NCBI GenBank assembly: GCA_963170055.1
Contig: CAUJGJ010000444.1
Location: 3,620,318 to 3,684,317 of the forward strand
Length of the DNA: 64,000 bases
Reading direction: 5' to 3'
From: Halisarca cf. caerulea
Taxonomy: Eukaryota; Porifera; Demospongiae; Chondrillida; Halisarcidae
Shown here: piece by piece, positions 20,802 through 35,143 of the stretch
Position numbering within the stretch: position 1 is the first letter of the stretch
How the letters are laid out: each line of letters starts with the position of its first letter
Program-made: the position numbers and the translations under genes
Notes under the pieces: generated by a model
What the model saw: the letters and a program-made list of their open reading frames with translations, nothing else
What the model was told of the DNA's origin: nothing
The model's database searches: none

Positions 20802-21333
20802 TTAAAAAATGGTAAAAGGATGTAGGATTGACACAGGATCGTGCAAAAAGCCATTATCAAAAAAGGATTCTCCAAAAACACTTGGAACAAGGGTAAGTTG
20901 CAAAACCGGTACAGGGCTAGGTGGGCAAAGGGCAAGATAGGCATAGGGCTAGACGAGCATAGGGCTACACATGCATGAGGCTAGACGGGTATAGGGTTAG
21001 ACAGAATTTAGTTGGACTGAGTGCACACTGTGCAAATTCCTACATCCTGCATGTGCAGCACATTATACAGTACATATGTGCTGCGGGATGTAGGAATTTG
21101 CACAGTGTGCACTCAGTCCAACTAAACTCTGTCTAGCCCTATATCCGTCTAGCCTCATGCATGTGTAGCCCTATGCTCGTCTAGCCCTATGCCTGTTTTG
21201 CCCTTTGCCCACCTACATAGCCCTGTACCGGTTTTGCAACTTACCCTTGTTCCAAGTGTTTTTGGAGAATCCTTTTTTGATAATGGCTTTTTGCACGATC
21301 CTGTGTCAATCCTACATCCTTTACTATTTTTAA
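20802..21333. mobile_element. 532-bp long-arm foldback element
   Basis: Two arms of about 250 bp are near-perfect reverse complements (GGATGTAGGATTGACAC at the left, GTGTCAATCCTACATCC at the right; both with the AAAACACTTGGAACAAGG and CCTTGTTCCAAGTGTTTTTG segments). The arms contain imperfect 16-bp tandem units of the TCTAGCCCTATGCCCG type, facing each other, around a short AT-rich loop. A truncated relative lies at 4370-4588. No coding. Confidence 0.9.
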
Positions 21334-21339
21334 GTGTTT

Positions 21340-21955
21340 TTTTATACACCCTTGTTCGTGCGGGTTTTTCCTTTTATAGCGAAACGGTTGCTTGAATAGG
21401 TTTCCACTACATTTGAGAAGGAACACGATCAAATCTTGTAAGATGAAGAAACTAGAAATCTATGCAGTTACCTGACTAATATCAATGTACCCATCTAGAA
21501 ACAAATGCTAGAACAAAAAGAGCGCTACAGTTGACGATCATCGAAGTACAGACCTTCGTATGTATGTGTACGTCTAGTCTCGCGTAGCCATTTCGCTGAT
21601 CCGAAAATGGCTGATCCGGCGAATGTATGGGATTTGCCTATTATTTTTTTTCTCCCTTTAGAAGTGTAGGTGTTGCTTCAAAACCTACAAAAGGCACTTC
21701 GCGTTAGCAATCGGAGCTCACTGGCGAAAGATGAGACCTCTGGACCCTTCGTGGCGACCTGTAGCTCAGTTTGAAAAAACGACAAGAATAATAATAATAA
21801 TAATAATAATATTGAGAAGAAGAATCTTAAAATGGTACTGGTGTTGCGTAACCATACATTTTTATCTAAAATTTCGAAGTTCTTTAAAGAAATTGGCCTA
21901 CAAAGGGTTTTAACTTTTTTTCATTCAGGGTTTCTTCATTTTATAACTAGTGTGT
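21340..21955. other. Non-coding; short (AAT)n run
   Basis: An ATA trinucleotide run lies near 21786-21811. At 21572 TAGTCTCGCGTAGCCATTT resembles the termini of the GTCT element group, but no partner end was found. Confidence 0.4.
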
Positions 21956-21956
21956 C

Positions 21957-22224
21957 AAAAGGCACCAATATCACTTCTGAATGCTACTAACTGTACTGCA
22001 TCATCAGTTTTCAGACGAAAACTAAATTTGCGCTAATGTATGGTGGCCATGTTTATCCGTGTCAATCCTACATATGGAGTACTACCGTAAAAAGGCACCA
22101 ATATCACTTCTGAATGCTACTAACTGTACTGCATCATCAGTTTTCAGACGAAAACAAAATTTGCGCTAATGTATGGTGGCCATGTTTTTCCGTGTCAATC
22201 CTACATATGGAGTACTACTGTACT
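21957..22224 (+). repeat. Tandem duplication, 133-bp period, two units
   Basis: GGCACCAATATCACTTCTGA starts at 21961 and again at 22094. Each unit ends with GGTGGCCATGTTT.TCCGTG and CCTACATATGGAGTACTAC. The units are almost identical. A third, inverted relative is at 3176-3285. Confidence 0.9.
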
Positions 22225-22249
22225 CCATAATGATGACTTCTTTCGTGTA

Positions 22250-22799
22250 CAACCCACATGGGGAGTAGAGCTACTATTACTCTTTCCTTTAGCTTTATCT
22301 TTCTACTACATTTACCCATTCTTTCTTTTAAAGTATGTAGTACATTGGTCATAGAACTTTGTGCTGAAATGCATTCAGCAAATTGTAGCTTGTACAGCTG
22401 CTATCAGTCAGCCTGCTATGCACCCGACCTGAAACTCCAGGCCACTACTTTCTTAGTTCTTAGCTTTTTGACATTGGAGAAAGTGAAATACTATTCTCAT
22501 TACTCCTACTACACCTTTCAGTAACGCATGTGTAAAGGATTGCATCAAGCTGTGAGTTAGAACCTTCTTTATAGCAAATATCGGCTAATTTTCTATTCCA
22601 ATATATGGTATTCGCCTGAGTAGGGTGCCTCTTATGATGTAATATATCACGAAGTAAATGGTGTTTTTCTCGAGCGATATTTCAGGAAGTGGGCTGTTTA
22701 TTTGGTTTCAAAGTATTTCAAAGGAATTTATGTACCATCCATGAGTGTTTTGGAGGGTTTTTTTTTTTCGTTTTAAACCAAGTTTGTGACAATGGACCT
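22250..22799. other. No gene recognised
   Basis: AT-rich, with a T-run at 22759-22768. Short frames without family signatures. It probably includes decayed LINE or flanking sequence. Confidence 0.35.
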
Positions 22800-24664
22800 T
22801 TAAACAATCCTCATAAGCTTCCTTATGTGTTTGACTGCATATGTTATGGATGCAAAAGGTGGTGGGAACTTCTTCCTTGAGGATCGTGGAAAGCTAAAAC
22901 GAATTATGGCTCTTATTAGCAGGGTTTCATTTAGGGGGTGGAGGGAATCCCCTTGCCAGAGTCTCTCCCCCCCCCCCCCCCCCCCCCCCCACACACTTGG
23001 AAATTAGGTTAGCCTTGTTTTTGTTAAAGAGGTAAAATTGAATACAGAACTGAACTCAACACCAATATGGAGTATACAAGGAAAATGTAGTGTTTTAAAA
23101 TCTAAACAGCTGTTCTTCTGCCTTTTCTGTTCCACATATCTACAATCTCTTCAAGGTCAAAGAGTAATTCTGTGTCACAATCAACCTTTAATGGTCCAAA
23201 ATGGCCTTAGATACCACCTTATATAACCTAAAAACTCAAATTTTCGCCGGGGGAGCATACCCCCAGACTCCCCTAGCTATATATGTACCCCTACAACTCT
23301 ACTACGTACATATTCGCACATCCTTACATCACTGCACTGCATGTGTTTTTATAGACATTTTGATACCATGTGTGTACATATAAAACTACTGGCATGTCTT
23401 GCACAGCAGACATGAACTGTGATACTGAAGCTTCCCCCCAAAACGTTAATCCTAGATAGAACCCTGATATTATACGTAGGTGCTTAGTGTCAAGTCAGCA
23501 CTAGAAATCTGGTCATCTCATCATGTCATTTGAGAACCGCAAATGAGTCTGAAAATGCACCTATTAGGGTATAAATTCAAAATGCCCCCATACCCCCTAG
23601 AAGGCACGCTAATGCGCGCACTCCCTTTGTCCCCCCCATGTTTTTGTAAGCATTGTTTTGCCCCCCCCCCCTTGCCCATTTTTCTAAATGAAACCCTGAT
23701 TAGTCTGTAGTCTGACCAGAAATTGGCTCCACTCATAACTTATACATCCATACAACACTTCATCTGGTTGACATGCATCAATATGAAGTCAATCATGTGC
23801 CACTTCTTAGTGCCAGGGTGTATCCATGTACCTCGATTCATGTCTTTTTTCTCAAACCATATGTTCATTGCCACGAGTTAGTACATGGCACACAGTTCTA
23901 AGTATTCTTCCCCTGCTTTGTTACGTTCACCTAGACTGTGCTTTTCAATCACTCCTGCCCACAAGTCACTTTCTGGATTCCTCTTACCAACTCTAGCATG
24001 CATGTCACCAAGTATTAATAACATATCTGAACTGAGATTTTATCAAATGTACTCTGCAAGTCATTGAAGAATTTCTGTTTCAACACTGATAAGTTGGTGT
24101 TTCTGGTTTTTCTTTCACTACCTGGTTTTCTCTGACCCTGACCTACCATTTGCAATCTAAGATAATCCTAGAGCTCACTGCTTCCCATTTCTCTCCTGCT
24201 CTTTTCCAAGCGATAGTACTTTTGGGATCTAGTAGTATGCCAACTCCTTCATTTCTAGTGGCTTTTTCCTCCTGTCCGGGTAATGGTCTTCCCTAGTGAA
24301 GACACGTGTATCCATCTACCTGCCAAATATCTTATCCAAACCACTTTGTCTCCTGAACTGCTACCACCAATATGTTGTATCATTTAATTCATTTGCCATC
24401 AATTCTACTTTACAATCTATCGACTGTCCCTTTGTTCCTATTTCTAATTCTATTTTTGACATTCATCTTTTCCTACAAACCCGGGTGTCTCCTACATACG
24501 TTTTCTACCACTGATCTAATGTTCCACATCGCTACCTTAAGAGTTGTTCTGGACTGTTTCTGGAAGCTACCATTTCTACCTTTCCGTCTTAGTGTTCCAT
24601 TGCCAGCTGTTTGTCCACTGTCTAACTCTACCAAATCTGTTTTCCTGGTCATTTCCAAGTGCAA
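22800..24664 (-). pseudogene. LINE AP-endonuclease region, split by a MITE
   Basis: Minus-strand frames show a non-LTR APE endonuclease: KVAMWNIRSVVEN (N-terminal start of the fold) at about 24480-24540, LLILGDMHARVGKRNPESD, GTWIHPGTKKWHMIDFILM and ANFWSDYRLIR (the SD-His/Tyr catalytic end). At 23704 it is cut by the 22920-23698 insert. On the other side IRAIIRFSFPRSSRKKFPPP continues in frame when the insert and one ATTAG are removed. Stops and frameshifts are scattered through it. It is ordered correctly to be the 5' part of the LINE whose RT lies at 18.5-19.0, 14.7 and 8.7-9.4 kb. Confidence 0.85.
22920..23698. mobile_element. 779-bp hAT5-type element inside the LINE endonuclease
   Basis: Termini are CAGGGTTTCATTTAGG and the complement of CTAAATGAAACCCTG. 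ATTAG is duplicated on both sides (22915-22919, 23699-23703). It has long C runs near 22967-22990 and 23661-23672 and is homologous to 4777-5111. No coding region was recognised. The restored LINE frame confirms the boundaries. Confidence 0.9.
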
Positions 24665-24764
24665 AAGATACTAAACTCCCGGCTTGCAAGGCCCAAAGTC
24701 AATGAAGCTATCACCACAATCTGGACTACTCCACACAATGCATAGTGATAGTGGCGTGTATCTA

Positions 24765-25854
24765 GTCTGGCGTTGCCGACCAAATCTCGCTTGGCCATTT
24801 TCGGGGACTGATGTCACCGGGCGAGCGAGAAAGGGTTTGGTGCAAAGCATAGCTCGTAAGGCTGCAGGTCCTCAAAATCGTGGACCCTTGGTAATAATTG
24901 ATGACCGAATAAGGCCAGAGCACTATTACCACGTCATGAACAACCAATCAGGCGGCCGTACTCTCACCTTAACACTGCTGTGAACAGTTCAGAATCTGGT
25001 CGACTATTTGATATCGACGTTCTTTCAGTTGCCTGAATATTTCCACCCACCTTATCTACTACCAAACCATCATACGGAGGCACTGTGCTGATCGTTCATC
25101 ATTGGGCCGGGGACAAGCTTCTCAGTATACTGTGAAGCAATTCAAAGCAATCGGCCTAGCTGTAGGATGGTGATCTGCAAATACGCACATCCTTACCTTA
25201 CACAATTTTCTCACTCCGTGTAAAGTGTAGTGTAGTCAGTAAGTGTTCTGAACTTCGAATACTGAAATGCTATGGATTTCGCAGGTTCAAACGAAGCTAT
25301 GCGACTTACAGTGGTGGGGCATCCAAGTCAAACGGTTATTATATCCTACCGTTTATAATTATGGTTTTCGAACAGTAGTTTTAGTATCTATTGTATTTTT
25401 CAGGTTTAAACAGTTAACTTTGTAACTTTGATGAGAAAAGTAATAGGGCCATCATCCTACCTACCGCACTGGCTCCTCCAACCCTGTTACCGACATTGCT
25501 ACAGGCATAGCCATTGGTTTCAGCATAGACACTCTAAACTATGTAACGTAGTTTAGGTGTCTATGGTTTCAGTAGACATGAAACCAAAGCCTCAGCCCTG
25601 CATGCAGCTGCAGTGTTGCAGCTTAGCGATACACAATCTGCCATTTTTCAGCTAACCGAGAACCTCCAAGTTCGCTCCAAGCACACAATCCTAATTTGTA
25701 GTTTCACACCTTGTGATTGGATGAAAACTGCTTACTCATCAATCAGTGCCTGCTGCATCCATTATGCCTATACTCTGCGCCAGACCTTTCTCGCTCGCCC
25801 GGTGACGTCAGTCTCCAAAAATGGCTGAGCGAGATTGGGTCGGCAACGCCAAAC
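24765..25854. mobile_element. 1.09-kb TIR element, termini GTCTGGCGTTGCCGACC
   Basis: The left 85 bp (GTCTGGCGTTGCCGACC, CTCGCTTGGCCATTTTCGG, CACCGGGCGAGCGAGAAAGG) is matched by the reverse complement of 25770-25854 with few changes. TA lies at both edges (24763-24764, 25855-25856). No transposase was recognised in the interior. The GTCT start and TA flank recall the DUF6589 element. Confidence 0.85.
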
Positions 25855-25856
25855 TA

Positions 25857-26005
25857 GCGTGTATCCTATTTTACTATCACGTGATCGATCAGAATGAACG
25901 AAGGTTGAACGAAGATTGAACGAAGGCTTGAATGAGCCCTGATCGAATGCTGAATGAAGGTATAATGAATGAACAGTCGTCGTTAAAATTACTATGGGAA
26001 GTACC

Positions 26006-26006
<1 letters not shown>
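25857..26006 (+). repeat. Right part of a CAGTACTTCCC MITE, copy 2
   Basis: CTATCACGTGATCGATC through GGGAAGTACCG matches 19660-19785. The left part is missing. Its terminal TA is the first unit of the following TA microsatellite. Confidence 0.8.

Positions 26007-26062
<56 letters not shown>
26007..26062. repeat. (TA)n microsatellite, left of the hAT element
   Basis: About 56 bp of TA, starting at the TA of the preceding MITE end and stopping shortly before the hAT terminus at 26071. Confidence 0.95.
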
Positions 26063-26063
<1 letters not shown>

Positions 26064-26070
26064 CATATAT

Positions 26071-29226
<3,156 letters not shown>

Positions 29227-29366
29227 CGGTAACCATGCATTAATAATTATTAACAACTGTAACTGTTACACCGATAACCTCATGATGGTACTACAACTTG
29301 ATTAAAGGAGGCTACAAGTTGCATAATGCAGGTGCAACAATTCATTGCCACCAAGCAGGGCCTTGT

Positions 29367-30718
29367 TCACTCAATTTTTGTACTGTACTTGTGAATAGAC
29401 GGAAATCCTTTTAGCGTTTTTATTGCATTCTCTACACGTATTTGGACACTAGCAATAGACCTAGTTTCCATTGCCTGTTGAGCTGTATACTTGCTGGAAC
29501 TTCTCAGAAAAGAAGGAATGGTCAGAAAGACTTTATTCTTTGCTATGAGATCCCTTGCTGTGAAGCCACGGCCGGCAAGTATCCATTGACCAGGCAACAA
29601 TAAATTCAAAAAGGAGCTGTTTTCAACAATGTACTTGTCACTGGCATTCCCCGAGAAACCTCTAGATACAAAATTGAAAGACCCTGTAAAGGGGTCAATA
29701 GAGACAAGATACTTTACTGTAGTGTTACTCTTGTAGTCACTATAGGATGACTTCTGGGTATTCAAGTTTAAGGGTTGCTGAATAAAATTTTCTGTGCCAT
29801 CAATGATTGCCACTGCATTGGGAAGATGGTTGTAGGGTGGGTCTGTTGGTCTAATAGTGGTTCGTGGCCATTTTAGCAGCCCCTGTAGCTGGCAAGCAAG
29901 CAGGGGAATCAAAGTGTTTATAGTTCTCGATACCATACACGAAATGCAAGATCTTCTTGAATAAGATTCTGACACATTCGTATCAAAATCATCAGGATTT
30001 TCTGACTGTCGGTGAGAAATCAAGAGCCTTCTGGGAACTGGCCAGTTATATGCATTGCAGGCTGTAGCCACTTCAAGAGTGCACTGAAAACCTTGGTACC
30101 CAACCCTGTGTACATTTGTAGCTGTTCATTATTGAGAAGAGAGATATCAAGTCTCTGTAGCTTGCTCTGGACCAACACTACCTCCTTCTTTGGCTCCTTG
30201 ATGTACCTTTTCAGACGATCAACTTCACTCTGATAATCAAGGGAACTTTCCTCCTAGTACATCGAATCCACATGTACGTCAGCAGTGTCTTCAGAGAGGT
30301 CTTCATTTTCCTCACTGGACTCCTTTTCCTGATCAAAAATGTCGTCTGAAAAGCCAGAACGATCAAGGACTCTCCTCCTTTTCGTAGCCATACACTGACT
30401 ACTGCTGCGTGGACGTTTGAATAGCATGGGCACGGAGTTTGGATTCTTTCGCGTCGGGCCTTGAAATCCGTCGTAGTGGTACGTAGTTGCATACATATGA
30501 TTCCTTTCCTAACTTCCGCGATCCCCCTTTTGAAAATTTTCTGGTCATACTGATCATGCGATTCGCAATTTGCAACACTTTCTTGGGGATTTTACCGACA
30601 TTATTTACCATTACCCACGAATCTCTGCACAACTGCAGTGTCTTTTCCCCTCAGTATCTTCAGGACATCTTCCTTTTCGGTTAGAGCACTCCCAAATGCT
30701 GCACTGACGACGAGACAT
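29367..30718 (-). pseudogene. THAP + DDE_4 (Harbinger-like) transposase, broken
   Basis: The order is as in THAP-containing DDE superfamily endonucleases. ATG at 30718 starts MSRRQCSIWECSNRKGRCPE, the first Cys pair of a THAP-like finger. KESYVCNY and HYDGFQGPTRKNPNSVP, its C-terminal Cys/His part, are in different frames, consistent with a 4-bp GTAC insertion at about 30480. A coiled-coil linker follows a TAG near 30257. The catalytic domain (29367-30071) has AVAIIDGTENFIQQP, STVKYL-like VKYLVSIDPFTG, DKYIVENSSFLNLLLPG, WILAGRGFTARDLI and RVENAIKTLKGF. The usual Asp in LADRGF is Gly (LAGRGF), so a catalytic residue seems lost. Dead copy. Confidence 0.85.
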
Positions 30719-30859
30719 CACAAAAGTTTCAAAGAAGCTAGAATTCGTAACATTTATTATAGCATGTTCACATGCAAAGACTTCACCGTCAACCTTATGA
30801 ACTTCCATTATATTTACATAAGCGTTGCATATCCTCTATTGAATTTTTTTAGCTAATCC

Positions 30860-31890
30860 TGGCTCAAAGGGCGGTGTTGAAGCCACATAGCAACCTCTAC
30901 AAGTTCCTCTCCACATGATAATATTATGGTTGATTCATATAGTGGCGACCTAAGTTATTTATTGACCTGTCTCAGATTCTTGTGATTATTGATCAGACGA
31001 AGCCTAACCAGCCTGACTCTACTTGTAAGTATGTAGTTTACAATAAGTTTTAGTAAGTGTATTCAAGTTTTGGTTATTGTATACTGCACAATTTGGTAGT
31101 GGTTGGCACTCTCTTAGTACTGCTAAACTACTGCCAACCACTGTGGGCACTTCCTTGAAGGAGGATTGCACAATACCTGCGTTTGGCTGTAACATTAGGT
31201 TTCTGGTTATTAGGCCATGCAATGTGCATTTCACAGAGTTTTGGACCTGTGAACATTTCCTGCTATACGGTATTATTGCTTTCGTTCATTGTTTCCATAT
31301 GCACATACGTATATCACCCCTGCCATGGAGAAAGTGGTGGATGTGTCAGCCTGCATATTTAGGTATTCGATATCACCTCACACAAGCAAACAGTAATATT
31401 AAACAATACTTTTAGTAATAATTTTCCTTAATGTTTGATATTCAAATATTTCGGCTAAAATAATCATTATAAACTTTCCCCTCTTTGTAACTGGATCATG
31501 TTGGGCATCATAGTGTATCATAATTAAATCATACTACAATGTAATTACGATGTGTGAAATTTTTATGACATGTATGTATCGTATTACGTTATGAAAGTGG
31601 TATGAAGAGTACTGGAAAACTGTGGTAGACTAGTCAAGGGGTCCTAATGAAAGCGTGCATTAGTATCATTGAGGTACCATATACGTATGCACATACCCAC
31701 AGTAGTCTCTGTAGAAAGTAGTCCCTAGATGATTGTCTTTAAGTCAGGCTTCACTTTTATACACCGTAGTACAAAGTTATTTGCAGGATTTTTGCGAAAA
31801 CCTAGCTCAGAACACACATCCTGTAAATAGGTAATCTATTCATTATTTTCTTGGTGTAAGTTGATCATTGGACATACAGTAAATGGAAAA
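30860..31890. other. No gene recognised; probable intron
   Basis: AT-rich sequence before the Ig exon, whose acceptor at 31970-31971 implies an upstream exon. None was found here. Confidence 0.4.
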
Positions 31891-31971
31891 TATGATTTAT
31901 GCATCTGTATATTTCCCTTTTTCTTGTTTTTTTTTTGGTTTTACCACTCAACACTCCATTTACTCTATTAG

Positions 31972-32340
31972 GTCAAACAGCAGTCTTGAGTGGTACCAAT
32001 TATGTCAATGGTAGTGGATTCTGTTTTGGTGATCAGCAACTGAAGGAAGGGGCTCCATTCATATCATGTACAGCCTCAGGATTCCCTGGAATGGTGACCA
32101 GGTATTCTGAATTTTGGTCTATTAATAATGTCTCTGATTTGTCTGAGGAGAAAGTGGAACTCATGTATCCTAATCAAATTGATGCTGGCAACCCACAACT
32201 AAATGAGTTTCGACTGAACATTCTCAATGTTACTAGTTTGGGAGGGACCTCTGTTGCCTGTAGGATGTCAGCTTTTAATGGTGTTTCTCAAGTGGGAGTA
32301 ACATCACTATCAACAGTGGAAAGTATCTTTATTGTTAACA
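31972..32340 (+). CDS. Ig-like domain exon of a modular surface protein
   Basis: Exon of 369 nt (123 codons), phase 1 at both ends, with acceptor TCTATTAG and donor GTAAGT. The translation has the Ig pair of cysteines (PFISCTASGFPG and GTSVACRMSAFNG), a Trp between them (EFWSINNVSD) and the final beta-strand region (VTSLSTVESIFIVN). Several N-glycosylation sequons (NGS, NVS, NVT) fit an extracellular domain. The same strand and phase as the FN3 and EGF exons 17-18 kb downstream suggest one gene for an adhesion or receptor protein. The transmembrane and cytoplasmic parts were not seen, so the receptor class is unknown. Confidence 0.75.
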
Positions 32341-32911
32341 GTAAGTAAATGGCACAGTACTTCATCATAAATCTTGTGTCCTTACGTATTAGTTGGATTC
32401 AACATGATAATGTTATGTATTTTCTGCACATGCAGTATTAGCATTATTTTACAACAGATGGTAGTAGTTTTTCTGTTTGTAGATCAAATTACATACGTAC
32501 AGTAATCATTATTGTTGAAATCTTTAATGACAGGAAGGGTACCATATGCGCTCAAAGGTTTGCACGAAGTCCGCCTGAAGTTCGAAGCAAAGTTTCACTT
32601 ACTCGGTAAAAGTTGGCAAGAAGTTTGATGGAAATTCGTTTGAAATTCGAAGGAAGTTGCTCGAAGTTTTTTTGCTAAGTTTGCTTCAAAATGGTAACAT
32701 TATTTCCGTGCCTACCATACTTTTTGGGAAATTGAATCCATAACCTCTCTAGGAATTTGCCACTTAGAGTGTGCAAAAATTTGCCTTGTTATCAGCGTTT
32801 ACTACGCATATGGTTTAATCTGAGGAAAATATGGAGGTGGATTTTACAACATTAAAGGTTATGAGCATTCCTTGAAATTGAAGCTGAATATGATGAGTTT
32901 TATATTGAGTA

Positions 32912-33656
32912 CCAGTACTTTTCATTATAAACTGGACAGTGACTGTGTCTAACCGACAATCGAATAGGGGACAATCAACACTCAGTAGACAATCACATAC
33001 GGGTCCATGGACAGTCATTTCCGAGCGGTCACCAAGTAGACAGAATTACATCATGAACATTGCACAAGTGTCTTGAATTTTTCGCTACATTTATACAAGA
33101 AGTCCTCAAAATTATCTACAGTTGTATAGCACAAGTTGGGCCATTCGTGAAAGTAACAGCGAAAACTTATCCAGAACCGTCCATTTGTGGTAGCTTCGTA
33201 TTTGAAGCATGCAACTTGATTAAGACAAAAGGTAAAGCTACTGACAGATCAGTTATCTTGGTGGAAGAAAGATGTGCTGTTACAAAATTGACAGTCACCT
33301 GCTGTGAGAATGTTATGCATACATGCAGGCTTGAAAGAATCACCAGCCAAAAGACAGGAGCCACTTTCAAGGAAATTGGTAATATATTTCAGTTAATAGA
33401 CGTCTGCCTACCAACAAACGACAAAACAACCTGAAATGAGAGCTGTACAAGGGGAAATCAAAGTTTCTATTTCTTCTAGTAGACAAAGCTTTGTAGCCAA
33501 ACTTACATCACGCGATCCTTGGTACTGTTTTCAGCCCACTCCTTATTCGAGCTTGGTGATCAATGCCTGGTGAAGAAGTGATTACCACCCAGACGGGCAG
33601 TGGGCGCTCAGCAGTCTGACTGCTGGTCATCGTCCAGTTTATTATGAAAAGTACCA
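32912..33656. mobile_element. 745-bp TA-flanked TIR element in the host intron
   Basis: CAGTACTTTTCATTATAAAC at the left is matched by the reverse complement of GTTTATTATGAAAAGTACCA at the right, each next to TA (32910-32911, 33657-33658). A 124-codon frame at 33060-33434 lies inside without a recognisable family. Its right end resembles 45600-45645. Confidence 0.75.
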
Positions 33657-33659
33657 TAC

Positions 33660-34140
33660 TTCATGTGTTTTTTTTCAGGCAAAACATAATATATAAGACA
33701 TGTGAATTAATACATGCATAGCAATGGTCAACATGTATAGCACACACCAAATATATTGCAGTCTTCGCAACATAAGCCACATGTACATATCATATTGGAA
33801 TGTTTTATACTCTAGCTATAAGAAGGCATATCCAGTCACAACACCAACGCACTAGTATTTCTCACACTAATTTGCTCTGAATTCTCCTTTCTTTAAGAAC
33901 AACTTGCTTGTTGGGAAACGAAATGTCTATTTTGAGGTTAATATTTACACTTGTTGTATGATGTGGCGAAAATCAAAGCAAGAAAAGTGTGCATTTGCAC
34001 TGATACTGCACACTTGGTAACCATTTGTCGAAAAGTGTGCAGTATCAAACAAGCACCTAGTGTTATGATAGCAATTACCTTTTGTCAATTTAGTCACTTT
34101 TGCGCAGCTAACCAAAAACGCCTCAGTGTGACACAAAACA
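33660..34140. other. Intronic sequence, nothing recognised
   Basis: AT-rich spacer between the 745-bp element and the MULE. It ends with the first copy of the MULE target duplication (34141-34148). Confidence 0.4.
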
Positions 34141-34148
34141 CCTCACAC

Positions 34149-34490
34149 GGGCGAGTTACTAAAATGCAGAGTAGCGGAATACGGAATTACGGAATAGCAG
34201 TATACGGAATTACGGAATAGCGGAATACAGAGAAGATAAAATGGCTGCCGACTATCGCCGCACTTTCCTATTCGAAAAAATTTAATACGATTTTCAAAAG
34301 ACAACACTCGCTATGATTATATTGGAAGGTAGTTTTTGTGAGTTATCCATTCATGCTACTTAATCATCACATTTACTGCATATATATTTATGGTCGGCTT
34401 GTCACCGTAACCAAATGAAATCCATACTTTAGAAGAAAGAAAAGTTGCAGAACGATACCTAAAGGTTACTTAGGTCTAAACTTTTACTTT
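34149..34490 (+). repeat. Left TIR of the MULE
   Basis: About 340 bp matching the reverse complement of 40616-40972. The outer part has tandem GGAATACGGAATTACGGAATAG-like units, followed by AAAATGGCTGCCG, TGTGAGTTATCCATTCATGC and CGATACCTAAAGGTTACTTA. Confidence 0.9.
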
Positions 34491-34588
34491 TAACCAGTCC
34501 TGTAAGATATTTCTTCTCAGTTTTTAGGGGCTGCCATAGGCAGCCCCTATATTGTTTTCATTTGGACTTCCGGTGTGTAACGCTCGTC

Positions 34589-34592
<4 letters not shown>

Positions 34593-34655
<63 letters not shown>
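34593..34655. repeat. (TA)n microsatellite
   Basis: About 60 bp of TA inside the MULE, just inside the left TIR. Confidence 0.95.
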
Positions 34656-34665
<10 letters not shown>

Positions 34666-34751
34666 ATATAGATTTGAAGAAAAGTCTTATAATAGAGAAT
34701 TTATATAATAGTAATAGAGAAGTATGAATTTATACAATAATGAGTTACAGG

Positions 34752-34801
34752 AATTGTTTTGAAAACAATTGCCAAATATGGCAATTGTTTTCAAAACAAT
34801 T
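34752..34801. repeat. Perfect hairpin, 23-bp arms
   Basis: AATTGTTTTGAAAACAATTG followed by CCA, a 4-base spacer and its exact complement. Each arm is itself nearly palindromic. It lies 340 bp past the 3' end of the transposase gene, so a role in transcript ending is possible but unproven. Confidence 0.85.
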
Positions 34802-35143
34802 GTCCAGTTACAATAAACAGTATGTTCAATGAATGTTCACTTGCACTCCAATGCTTTGCAAGTAATTCGAGTGTGTGGGGCGGCAGCCCCCACGAGTTTT
34901 TAACTCAAATTACTTGTTATTACCATCATGAGTAGATCATAGACTAGATTTAATTTTGATCTTCTAACAACATCATACGCCGCAAAGTAGAATCAAAGGT
35001 TTTTTGGCCTAGTCTGGCCACGCCAAGAGGTAACTAACAGTAAGATTTCATACTATATTGAAGCCCAGTAATTGTTTTATTAGAAAGTGTTAATTAAATA
35101 ATACTCAAACACAACTAAAAACGCCTTAGCTAAAGAACTCAAG

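Noticed and set aside
20802..21333. Repeated 16-bp units as a CRISPR array
   Set aside because: Units are contiguous and imperfect with no spacers, and they lie in foldback arms of an animal genome.
21560..21640. TAGTCTCGCGTAGCC as the end of another GTCT element
   Set aside because: No matching inverted end was found within the next few kilobases.
22800..22994. Gly-rich frame (GGGGGGGE) as a gene
   Set aside because: It runs from the C-homopolymer of a MITE into the LINE endonuclease.
33060..33434. 124-codon frame as a host exon
   Set aside because: It is inside a TA-flanked TIR element, with no domain and no good splice or start context.
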